A stretch of 64,000 nucleotides of DNA, from NCBI GenBank assembly GCA_037013685.1, contig CM072888.1, forward strand, positions 9,777,034 through 9,841,033. The letters run 5' to 3'. The notes beneath the pieces are model-generated. The model was not told the DNA's origin, ran no database searches, and worked only from the letters and a program-made list of their open reading frames with translations. The stretch comes from Acridotheres tristis. Its lineage: Eukaryota > Chordata > Aves > Passeriformes > Sturnidae. Below, piece by piece: positions 33,109-44,000 of this stretch. Made by a program: the position numbers and the translations under genes. Each line of letters begins with the position of its first letter. Position 1 is the stretch's first letter.

Positions 33109-33855
33109 ATGGAGAAGGAAATGCTGAACTCCTACTCCAAAGCAGCCAGCCCCATGCCCGGCAGGCCAGAAGATCAGGCCATCAGCGGGCAGTGGCTGGC
33201 AGCAGGTGACAGTTGTGGCCTGCTACCAGGCAGCACTGTCACCTATAGCTGCCATGAGGGATCCCCAGCGGAAGCCGGCATTGGGCAGGAGCTTTCCCCA
33301 GAAGAATGCTGCGACACTTACCATCTGTCAGACTGGGATGACTGCGTCCTGGAAGAGCTGTCCCACAGCGACGTCGGTTGTCACCAGGAAGCGTCAGACT
33401 GGGAGGAGACCGTGGCCCAGCAGCTTTCTGAAGAGGAAGTCTCCGTTCAGCAGCTGGAGTCCACAGGGAATGGTGAGACACCCTCTCTGCCGTCCAACTG
33501 GGAGAACGACAGCCTCCCAGACCTCATGCAGCACAGCTGGGAACAGACCATCGTGCTGCATGAGGAAGATGAGTGGGACGGAGCGAGTGTCCTGGAGCTC
33601 GTTGAAGACCAGGCAGAGCGAGAGCGACGATGGGCAGGTTTGGCCGCAGGCGGGTTCCCCGGGGCTGCCCCTCGCGAGGCCTGGGTTGAGCCGGCACCAG
33701 CCGAGCCGAGCTCCCCAGGGCCGTGCTGCGCCTCCCCTGCCCGTGTGGAGGCGCCCGTGCCCATCAAGAGGCGGCCATCGCGGCTGCGGCGGGCACTGCG
33801 GGCGCTGCGCCGCCTCTGCCGCTGCCCCTGCCTGGCTCCGCACACCGAGCAGTAG
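33109..33855 (+). CDS. Array gene copy 8, long divergent member
   Basis: 248 codons from MEKEMLNSYS; the start is the first ATG after the TATA box. The N-terminal block (LSGQWLAAGD appears as ISGQWLAAGD, 25-34) and the C-terminal block are recognisable. The middle (about 66-160) has five spaced motifs of an acidic or polar residue followed by W and D/E: Trp at 76, 98, 131, 144 and 156, most followed by a short LxxL-like stretch. The last (DEWDGASVLELVEDQ) aligns with GDGVSLLELCEDQ of the other copies, which have lost the Trp. The basic tail RLRRALRALRRLCRCPCL (225-242) is identical, but the end reads APHTEQ. The strict conservation of the tail against a different middle argues for a real, selected protein. 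Function unknown. Confidence 0.7.
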   Translation: MEKEMLNSYSKAASPMPGRPEDQAISGQWLAAGDSCGLLPGSTVTYSCHEGSPAEAGIGQELSPEECCDTYHLSDWDDCVLEELSHSDVGCHQEASDWEETVAQQLSEEEVSVQQLESTGNGETPSLPSNWENDSLPDLMQHSWEQTIVLHEEDEWDGASVLELVEDQAERERRWAGLAAGGFPGAAPREAWVEPAPAEPSSPGPCCASPARVEAPVPIKRRPSRLRRALRALRRLCRCPCLAPHTEQ

Positions 33856-34219
33856 GGGCCGCGGCCGGCGCCAGCCCGGGCCTCTCCCATGGCGGCCGGC
33901 CCGCAGCCGTGCCCGGCCTGAGCGAGCCACACGGGCGGCCTTGGCCTGCGCACAGCCCTGCAGCCTCAGCGGGACCCGCCTGCTTTGCACCATCCAAGGC
34001 GCTCAGCCAGCCCCAAACCTGCCTGCCGCTCCGGTCCCACCCAGCGTCGGGCACCACCACCATCGCCCTGAGACCGTGGCCCCAGCCGCCACATCCGGAC
34101 GACTCAACACCCTGCAGAGAGAGCGACTCCACCACCTCCCAGAACAACATCGTCTGACGCTGGACAGCTCTTCCAGGAAAAGCTCCTGCTTTTACATCGG
34201 AACCGTCCATGCAAAAAAC
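33856..34219 (+). other. GC-rich 3' extension found only after copy 8
   Basis: About 360 bp of GC- and CpG-rich sequence between the stop of copy 8 and the purine-rich tail. In copies 1-7 the stop is followed almost at once by 'agctgcaaaaggagcaac' and the purine tail, so this segment was lost before amplification, or gained here. Overlapping long frames on both strands look compositional. Confidence 0.7.
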
Positions 34220-34616
34220 TAGTAGTAGGGAAAAAAAAATCCAAAAAAACCCCACAAAACCCCCAAAAAATACACAAAAAAAATATTAGACTAGGAATAA
34301 TTAGAAGAATATGAAGAAGATTAAGAAACAGTAGCAGTAAATAAGGATAGGAATTAAGAATAGAAAGAAATTGAATAAGAATAGGAATAAGTATAGGAAT
34401 AAGTATAGGAATAAGTATAGGAATAAGAATAGGAATAAGTATAGGAATAAGAATAGGAATAAGAATAAGAAGAATACGAATAATAAGAAGAATAAGAATA
34501 GAAGGAGGAAAAGTAAAAGAAGAAGAAAATGAAGAAGAAGGAGAAAAGGGAAAAGTACAAGGAGAAGAAAGGAAGAAGGACAAAGAGAAGAAACAGTAGT
34601 AGAAGTAAATTATTAT
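34220..34616 (+). repeat. Purine-rich tail, unit 8
   Basis: About 400 bp with a 12-base period GGAATAAGTATA near 34370-34465, then GAAGAAGAAAATGAAGAAGAAGG-like runs. The motif differs from units 1-7, showing independent expansion from a shared purine-rich seed. Confidence 0.9.
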
Positions 34617-34622
34617 AATAAA
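34617..34622 (+). terminator. Polyadenylation signal, copy 8
   Basis: AATAAA in 'ttataataaaaact', about 760 nt after the stop, with a second candidate 11 bases later. Its presence in the most divergent unit supports a real 3' end signal. Confidence 0.5.
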
Positions 34623-34697
34623 AACTAAAATAAATCAAATATTATGCTAATAATATTATGAGTAAGTCAAGTTGAAGTAAACATCCCCACATCTTTT

Positions 34698-35058
34698 AGA
34701 GTCATAGTATACTTACGGGTTGGGAAGGACATCAAAAATCATCTAGTTCCATCTGATTCTCCTACTCCCTCTTTTTCTCTCCCTCTCAGTCCTCTGAACT
34801 CCTTCTTGCAGGTCCACGTCCTCCTTATGCTGGGGCCCCCACACCCGCATGTCGTGCTCCAGGCAGGGTCTCACAAAAATGGCCCAGAGGGCCACGCTCA
34901 CCTCCCTTGGCTGCTGCCCTTTGCCCCTTTCCATGCAGCCCAGCCCACGGCTGCTTTCTGGGCTGGCAGCACCCACTGCCGGCTCGCGCTCAGCTTCTCC
35001 TCCCTGCGCACCCCAAGTGCTTCTCCTCAGCCCCTGCCCCGCTCGGCTTCCTGTCCCC
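34698..35058 (-). mobile_element. CR1 retroposon bounding the array
   Basis: In antisense it opens with the CR1 3' end ('gggttgggaaggacatcaaaaatcatctagttcc'-like wording). It then resumes after an internal loss with wording of the upstream CR1 region: 'ctccttatgctggggcccc', 'gtgctccaggcagggtctcac', 'gcagcccagcccacgg', 'ttctgggctggcagc' and 'ccccaagtgcttctcctcag'. No intact reading frame. The other seven unit boundaries retain only its first 50 bp. Confidence 0.8.
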
Positions 35059-38000
35059 TGCAAAGGCCCTGCTGAGGGCAGCTCCAGCCCCTCTCTGTGC
35101 CATTGGAAAATAACTTCTTAAAACTCTTTGAGAACAGCCCCCATCTTGAAGGGCTGCAGTGAAGAAAATAAAAACTCTCCATCTCTAGAAAGGAAAACTT
35201 TAAAATTGAAAAGACCAGAAAATAGGAACTCACACTTCAGTCATTGACAGATGTGTGGCTGCAGCAACTTTAACATATATTGGGCAAAAGCAGAAATAAC
35301 AACTTGGACAGAAAAAATATATGAGCAATGTTGCTTAGTAGGGGATGGGAGGTCCCCAAACCCCTTTACCTTTCCATCAGGATTCCATCAGCTGCATTAC
35401 CAAAAATATCCTCCATAATTCATTATGGTAGAAAATATTAAGACATCAGAAGTAAAAATTATAGAACTCAATCTCTTTATTTTTCCGCCTATCCTGTATT
35501 GAAAACCATTGAAAACCTTGGGGTTATTTAAGTAGTTTAATATCATATTTTCATTGTCAGACCAGGTGAGAGCAATTCCAGTTTTGTCCTCCTCAAAAGT
35601 AATGATTCAGGGCAGTTGATAATGCTGTCACCACATGCTCAGCTAGAAAAGAGGCTGGAACATTCCCTCAGATACTTTGGTGTTAATTTGAAGTTTAAAT
35701 AGAATATTACCAGCAAAAGAAAATAAAAAGGATTAGATAATGGATTGATTATCTTGGATTAGATAAAGCTACAAAATTATAGGTAAGATTAGACTGCATA
35801 TTATCCTTTCTTACAATGGACTGAAAATTAGAAGAAATCTAAAATTACAACCTCTTTTGTAAGACTAGGGCGTGCAGCAGCTCTCTGCTTCAGTATGCAA
35901 TTGCAATTCTAAAATGAGAGAGATACCACTTGTTTAAATCATAATACTGTGTTGGAGAAATATGGTCAGATGCTAGCAGCTGGGCAATGGTAGGTGTTCC
36001 CTAGCTCAGCTGGGTATGACCCTCAAGACTGCAAACACTGAAGTAAAAAACAGGATTTGTTCTGATATGCCAACATCCACCTGGTACTCCTGACATCATC
36101 TGCTCAGCAACCCCATCAGCATAAGCTCCTCCTGTGTCTTCAGGCTGAATTCCTTATCGCTTTTTTACTCTAGCTTGGACAGTACTAAATGGAAAATATC
36201 TATACAGATCTAGAAGCACTGCAGGTGACAATTTTTCAGCCAATTGCACTTTTTGCTTCACTGCCTTTTTCTTTCCCTGTGGTCTTTTAACCTGCTTGTC
36301 TGCCAGTTTGCTCTGCTTTTGGCACAATATGCAAAATAGGACTTTGAAAAACTTCTGTCCAAGCACAGCAGCTTTCAAGTAAGGAAGGAATGTGAAACTT
36401 GCAGGCAATATTTAATAAATCTCTCTATTATTTTAACTAATACTTCAGGCCAAATCGAATAAATGCCGAGTGTGAGACACATTATATTTGTGGATTTCTC
36501 CCAGATTGCTGATGCAACCCCAAGCTTATACACTCCTAGTTTTCTGTGACAGCTTAAGAGAAGAATCTTGAGATCTACAAAGGGGCAGAAGAATCATGGA
36601 AGCTCCAGCTCTGCCCCCTCATCCTATGATGGTCCACCTTGTGCCTGGGGCCACGCTTGGAGCACAGTTGCCTCCATCCATGCCTTGTGGATGAAGAATG
36701 GTTGAGAGTGAAGAATGGGCTCCTCTGAGTTTCATCTCTCATTCACCTTGTCACTAGAAAATGAGGACAATCAACCTCTCTGACAGCCTAGAAACACCCC
36801 AGTGCACTCCATCAATCCTTGTGTCAAACAAAAGCCATTGCTGGGGTTCCCACTCTGGTTGAGAAGAAGCCAGAATCTTTCCCTCAAGCAGGACCCACAC
36901 ACAACACCTGCTGAAGTGGAAAAAATAACTACAGACCTAATGCAGCTGTACACACACATATGAAGATATGATTTTCATGACATTCTTTTCAACACAAACA
37001 ATAATGATGCATCACGGAAAAACTAATCCCAGATATGTGCAGCACCTTACTGGGGAGAAAGTACCTTGGACTTCTCTTTATTGACAAAAGTTATTGGAAA
37101 AAGTAGATGGAGAAGGGGGCATCATCTGCTTCTTGTGTTGAAGACAGCTGAAAGAAGCCTGATTAATCAGTTAAAATGTTAAACATGGATGTGAAAACCT
37201 CTGTTTTCTGAAACGATGTGGCAATAAATATACCATTTATATTCTCTTATGTAGATATATGTGGGTTGACATCCTTGGTCCCCCAGGACAGCAGCATATT
37301 AAGGCTTAACTACACATATATAACCTGTCAGACATCAACCATTGACCAAGCCTGGGACTAGGATTAGATGCAATCACATCCAGATTTTCCTCTGAGAAGG
37401 AGTTTGGAAAGCAATGCAATTCTTTCCTGAACCACATGAATCAGCAGGATGTTCTCTTTGACAAATCTTGTCCAAAGGTTCCATTCTGCCCATGAAATCA
37501 TGCAGAGACTGCCCTGGTGTTTTCTGCTTTGATCTTCTAGTGACACTATCATCACCTCAGCTCTAATTGCTACTTTCCATTAACTACACGTCTTACATTA
37601 ACTGCTGTGTTTTACAGATGAATTTATCTGTATGTCTACACTGTTTATACCTTGAATCTGACAGAAGTATAGGCCAATCATCACTGGAAACCCAAAAGTC
37701 ATTATTCTATTATTTCTCCATTTTTAACAAGGCTTACCGGTGTAAGCACACACTCCCCTCCATAAATGTATTAAATAATGTAGAAACGTTGTCTCCTTTT
37801 GAACCTGTTAAAAAATTGCATGGGATTTTATTTATAGAGTCACTGTTGAGTTCATTTTTCAAACTGCTCTCTGCATGCTTGTTATTGAAAACAAACTGGC
37901 AAAGCAGAACAACTGCTGGATCAAAAACTGTGGAAATCCTCTGACCTAGGTTTTGATGTGCTGTACCCCATATCTCCAATATTCTAACTAAACACCTTCC

Positions 38001-41000
38001 TTTGATTTGTGCAAGTTGTTCTTTTTTGGTTCTGGACTTTGGAAAATTAAGAATCAAACATGTAACTCATACAGGCTATAGAGCTTGTTTTCATTAGGAT
38101 AAGTTTTAATTTAAGAGTTTGCACGATTCTATGTATATATTACATCTCAAAATATATGCAGAGCTCTGTGAACAAATTGCTTCTGTATGTTTAGAGAACA
38201 CCTTACTAACCCACAGGGGAGCTACAACAGTACCCACACAACCTAACAGCAGGGTTTGGAATCCCCTTGCTTGCAAGCAGAATGGGAAGATGAAATCCTC
38301 TAACTGACCAAAAATTGTTTGACTGACAGACCCCGAGTGACTGCAGCACAAATTAGCAGTCTCAGAGCTCCCTGTGGGTGCAGACAGCCTGTTGAATTTC
38401 AGCACTGAGCTACCCAAGTGTGATATGTTTACACACACAGAACACGCATTACTCCACATGAAGGAGCAATCTTGCCCCTACTGCTTCGTAGGAAGGGTTT
38501 TTCATTGCTCTCTTCTGTAGTCAGTAAGGAAAGGAGTCTTTCCTCCTGAATCCTCTTACAAATCCCACACATCTACTCTGAGGGAGAAAGGCATCCAGCA
38601 TATTTGAATCAATTCCCCATAGGCACTGCTTCCTGCTGCAGGTCTGTGGCTCAAAGCATTAAGTTTAAAGGTTATGCCCATCCCATTTATTTTCTTCAAG
38701 AATGAAAACCCCATTTTTATTGCTTTTTTCCTGAGAAGAAAAATGACCTTTGATTGCAGAAAAATATACTTGTTGCACCGTCGCTGCTGAGGAGTCAAGT
38801 CCTCACTGCTTTGAAGAGGTGTGTGAGCAGCCAGCCTCCTCTTGCTGCTGGAAAGCTGGAATACCTCATTTTATGCTGCTTTTACCAGCTGCTTGCAGCT
38901 GTTCCTGATGCTTTTACCAGCTAATGTTCATTGTAATATTTCCTTTTATTTAAGAGAAAGACATCTTTCCACGCATAAGCCATTTAATATTCTGCACCAA
39001 GAAATGCCGCAGTTTTGTATGTATCTATAACTCTAGTTGCCTAGAAAAAAAATCTTTAAAAACATATAATATGAGTTCTTTATTAAAGGAGTTAATGCCC
39101 TTTTTTATGACACTTGGTTTAACTGATGTAGTTCATTATTACTTTTGCTGCTCTGTTCAGAGATGTTCTTCCTACTGCAGATACATAAGATGTTTGGTCA
39201 ATTAAATATTTTGAATAGCCAACTATTCTTTAATGTCTGTTCATACTTGTATGTCTTTATTCATAAATAAAGCCCTGACAACATTGGGGTGTGTGGAAAT
39301 ACTGTATTTCTATATTCCTTGTCTTTATGTAACAAAAAATGGACACTGTGTATTGTGACACTGTGTCTGTGTATTGTGGTAACAGGTTGCAAAAATAAAA
39401 TAATTGTATACTCTAGGGATGTACAGGCTGTGTTTGGCTTTGGTCTAATGACTAAATTTTTGAATAAACTTTTAAAGGTAACCCAGAGTATAGTGAGCAC
39501 TTCACGAACACTAATAATTAGTGGCAGCTGTTAATCCTTCAATCCAGCAGATGCCTGGAGAAAGCCATGGACTGACTGGAGTGTGTCAGGACTGGAGGTT
39601 CCTGCAGAGTGGAGGTACCCACCACTGTCATACATCTGCTGCAACCTCAGTAACAGCAGGGATTTTAAAGGAAATTTAAAGGTCAAGAAATTTTTATCTG
39701 CTACCCAAAAATTACTTTTATTCTATGTTTCAGTATCTTCTGCTCTCTCTTCCTGTTCTGTATGATTGCAACACCAATGGAAAAGGCTCCTCCAACATGG
39801 ATTCATAAAAGTGACAGTTCTCCTCAACTATTTTTCTAGCTACTGTAACTCATATCAAATTTTAAATCGTATTTTAGTCAGGTTGGCCTTAAAAATCCCA
39901 CTGGATTTCTCTGGATGTACCTGCACAGATATTTATGTATTCTCCTTTTCATGATGATATGATTTATTCTATATTTCATTTCTTTTTTTACTATTTCTCT
40001 CTTCTGTAATCTGGCTAGCAACTCCATACAGCAAGCAAAGAGTAAAGAAGAAAAGTCTATTAGCTACAAAATGTGAAATAATATCCAAATATCTCCATTT
40101 AAAAAGAATTTTCCTCTGTATGTCCTTCAAGGTGTGGATTCTGGAGAGCTTGACCTATAATTAGCTTACAGTTTAAAAGGAGAGTTTTCTTGCCAGTTGC
40201 TGGATGGTCAAGAGTTCAAAAGTTATTGACCAACGAGGAGGGCAATGGCACAAAAGTTTCAGGTCCCATGACCCTGTTTCAACAAAATGGATTCTTTTTG
40301 AGAAGCCCTAAGGATAATAAATTATATGGCAAAATAGACTCATTAAAAACCCTGTGGCTGAAAAGAAAGGACCAGAAAGTGCTGTAATGATGATAGGTCA
40401 TGTTTTTACTGTATAATGAGCACAGGTCAGGTAGTGGTGTCTAATTTACTTGGAACACTAGTTTTTTGCATATTCAGAGCTCAGTTTCTCCACCAGGCTA
40501 AATACATGACTCCAAAACCTCCTGACCATTTAATCCCAGGGAAGTCCCATCACACCAATTACAATTAATTTGGGGACAAGGTCAAGAAAATAAACATACA
40601 AACAAAAATCAAGCAGGCATTACTGCAGCTTTTCAGTGTTCTCTCTTGAAGAGAAAGGAGAAAAAAAGGGAAGGGCTACTAAGGGACTAACAAAGTGGGC
40701 AATCTTAAATTTTTAGGAAATCTCCTATGAAGCTCATATAAAGCTGCAAGAAAGAGGAAGTACTGACAGAGAGCACAATAAGAAGCTTCTTGCTCTCCAA
40801 GCAAGGCTTGAGCACTAGTGCATAAGCAGAATGGGATGCATTTGATCTTCAGAGCCAGGGCAGCTGGAAAAAATAAAAAGGCTGCAGTGGCTTGGCAGAG
40901 AAGGAACAGTTTGTGGTGGCCTCACAAATCACTTTTTCAGGCATCTATTACAAATTGTCATTTCCTTATAGTAGCCTAATTAACACTGCCAAACTTTCCA

Positions 41001-44000
41001 GGTTAGATAGGAGGAGAAAAACAGATAGGCTTCATAGCCTACTATCCCGGGGTGAGTTTATATGACAAGGCTTTTGGCAGAAAAGCATGGCCAAACTATT
41101 TCCAGAAGGAGCCAAGGTCATTTCTCAGACTTTGAAGCAGGTACACAAGAGACAGGGTCCAAGAGAGCCCAAAAAACCCAGTCAAGATTCTGTTAAGAAA
41201 AAGCCATGGCCTTTTTCATTTCTCCGAACTTAAGAAGTCTGTATTGTTTTTCATTCCCTCTCTTCATGCAGCTTAGTCTCATGGATCTTAGTCACAACCC
41301 CCGAAACAGGCCCCTACAAATATTTTATTTTCCAAGGGATTTTCCTTTTCTGTGGATGCACAGAAGTTCCCTTCAAGGAGCAACAAGTCCTAAGGACCCT
41401 TTGAGTTTGTTGACATAAATTCATTCTGCATCCATAATGCCAGGCAAGTGCACGAGAATCCTAAAATCCACTTACTTCATACAATCAAAAAAGTTAGGAT
41501 TATTAGTTTAAATACAGTTTTCCAGGTGAAGGCACATTAAATGCCAGACTAAAGAGTTTTATATTGACAGCAACAGCAGGATCACAGTCCCCAGGGCTGA
41601 GTGTAGGAGTTTGGCAGCTCAAGACACTCAGACAGATGTCTTCTGCTTCCCACCTTCAGTCATCCAAGTACCTCTGCTAGTTTGCTGTTCCTGTCTGTTT
41701 TACTGACATGACAAGGTTTGCAAAAATGAAGCAAGTTAGAAGCATACTTTATCCGTTTTCTCCAGGACTGGTTTTGTTCTAATAAATAAAAAGACAGGGT
41801 TTTTTATTAAATCAGGAGGGAAAATAAGACGAGACATTCAGGGAAAATACAGAGAAGACATGTTACAGAGCCTGTGCAAGACAGAAGAAATAACACATCC
41901 CAAAATGCAGAAAAGCAATAACCTGAAATTTCAAAACTCAAAGGCGTATTTGGACTTAATCTTCAGCATAAGGTCAGTAAAGCAAGCATCTCTAGAGAAA
42001 ATGCCTCTCCTGCAGCTTTTCTGCATGCAGTTGACATATGTTCTTTTTGTGGTAAGGCACATTTTTTCTCATTATTATGAACAACATCAGGACTCCCTGT
42101 TCCTTCCATGGTAGCTGTAACTCAGGTGATTTCAGTGGAGACAGAGCACATAACCATGGTAACAAGTCCAGAGCTGCCTGATACTCTTCTTGGCCTTATC
42201 CTGTCTTTACAGACATAAGAAGCAATGAATCTGTCATCAGTATTTACTCATCCCCCTCATGGTCACCCCTCAATACCTGATAATCTTTAATACACTTGCC
42301 CTCACTCTCTCTGAGGCAGTTTTGATGGATCTGTCTCAGAGGTGTGAACTTGAGGAGAGGACTGGACACAGGCTTGGTCTGCCTCTCATTACCTCTCTTT
42401 TACCATTTGTAAGGCAGAGAGAAATATCACTTCAGACCCCTGTAGCAGGTCAGGAAATCAAACTCAACTCCCCCTCCCTGAATCCAGGGTTGTCCCCAGG
42501 CTCCATGTGCAAATTCAGTGGCAGGAGGCTCTCCTAGACCATGCCCAGGCACAAGGATGGGGTTCTGAGCTTTTCTGAAGGAGAGAACCAGGATTCCCAC
42601 CATATTTCCATCTTATTACTTCCCACAGGCCACCAGATGCTGTGCAAAGGGAGCAGTTGTCAAAAGGAAGCTGGCATCACACAGCTCACTGATGTTTCTC
42701 CTCCTTTAACACCTTCTCTCCTACTTCTTGATCTTTTCAGACAAAATTCTTTAGAACTCCACATGAAAAGTAAATAAGCAGCCCCAGCTCATTCTGCCTC
42801 CCAACAGAAGCTGTAAATGCCACATTCCCAGTCATGTGTATTCTCTGACTTGAACTTTATGCTGAAGAAGTTTATGTGCCTTAGCACTGCATCTCTAATC
42901 ATCCACGTGTAGTAATTAATATTTCTGTATTGACCACCTGGGCTGAAAAACCATTACACCCCCTGCAAGCAGTTCAATAGTTACCTATAGCAATCCCATT
43001 ACCAAGAAGTTATTCCAATTCTCAACTTTAGACTTCAATATTTCTTGAAGAATGAAAAGTATACAAAGGAAATTAAAAACGCCACTACCTCAATCAAACT
43101 CTGCTGCAGGCCGGCATAAATAGAAAAAAAAGGGAAAAGGATTATCTTCCACATACCTAAGTTGTCTTATCTGGTTTCACTGTCTCAGTCCATCCTCAAG
43201 ATTGGCACCACCTGCTTCCCAAACGTGGTAGCCAAGTGATATGGGGAAGTTCCCACCAGAGTGGTCCAAATGCATCACTGTTCCTGCAGAGGATGTTCTG
43301 CCAAGATTTTCCTTCCATTCCTCTGCACATACTTCTCACCTCCTTCCTCTTCTCTCCCCAGCTTCACCCCAAGTTCTTTAATGGATAAATTTAAATTCTC
43401 ATCACTGATTCCACGGGAGGCAACTGGACTGGGTTGAGGGAGACACGCTGAAAACACTTGGAGATCATGAACTTCTCTCCTGTACCTGCAAGGTCATTTC
43501 CCATACACCCAGATCACAGACTCTATTCTATTTAGCTGTTAAACCAATAGTTTTGGATTTCCCTTGGGTGAGTGATACCCCCACAGGATCCCCAGCAGTC
43601 AGGCAAACCTGGGTATTCACATTTGCAGTCCACCAGCTTAACTGTATCTTGTACTTCAGTAACTAAGTTAATATCACATTTGCATGCTCTCAGCAATATT
43701 CCCACATGGAAGCAGGGCTTTTCTTCCTTTTGCTCCTCTCTTTTGTTCAGGAGCCTATGAGGAAGTTTGCAACAGGAGCAGCTGGCAGTGTGAAACAGAT
43801 TCATTCTGATGTCACCAATAGGAGTGAGAATAAGGCAGGGGACTCATCAGGTCTCTTCACGACAATCTCAAGATTGGAATTGCACAGTCTTACTCAGATA
43901 CAGCAACTACCACATACATCATTCCCCACCAGCAACATGTATTCATCGGCAGAGAGGAAAATATTTGTGCTGTGCTCCCAGCACTTTGGCAGTAAAAATA

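Larger units (their letters stand above)
31793..34697 (+). repeat. Array unit 8 (divergent, probable founder side)
   Basis: 2.91-kb unit with CR1 stub (about 31793-31843). It lacks the 390-bp LTR: 'ctctttctctcc' runs straight into 'tcccacctctattcc' near 32660-32690. It holds an extra segment of about 60 bp between two TGGGATCC copies (about 32555-32620), a longer coding region and a GC-rich 3' extension. It ends in a CR1 that continues beyond the stub. Confidence 0.85.

Noticed and set aside
33206..34222. 338-codon frame overlapping copy 8 in another phase
   Set aside because: It runs out of phase with the conserved protein and is open through GC-rich composition. It is not conserved in copies 1-7 as a unit.
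12465..34697. CRISPR array or bacterial operon as an explanation of the repeats
   Set aside because: Units are 2.5-2.9 kb with CR1 and LTR pieces, TATA boxes and AATAAA signals. The context is vertebrate.
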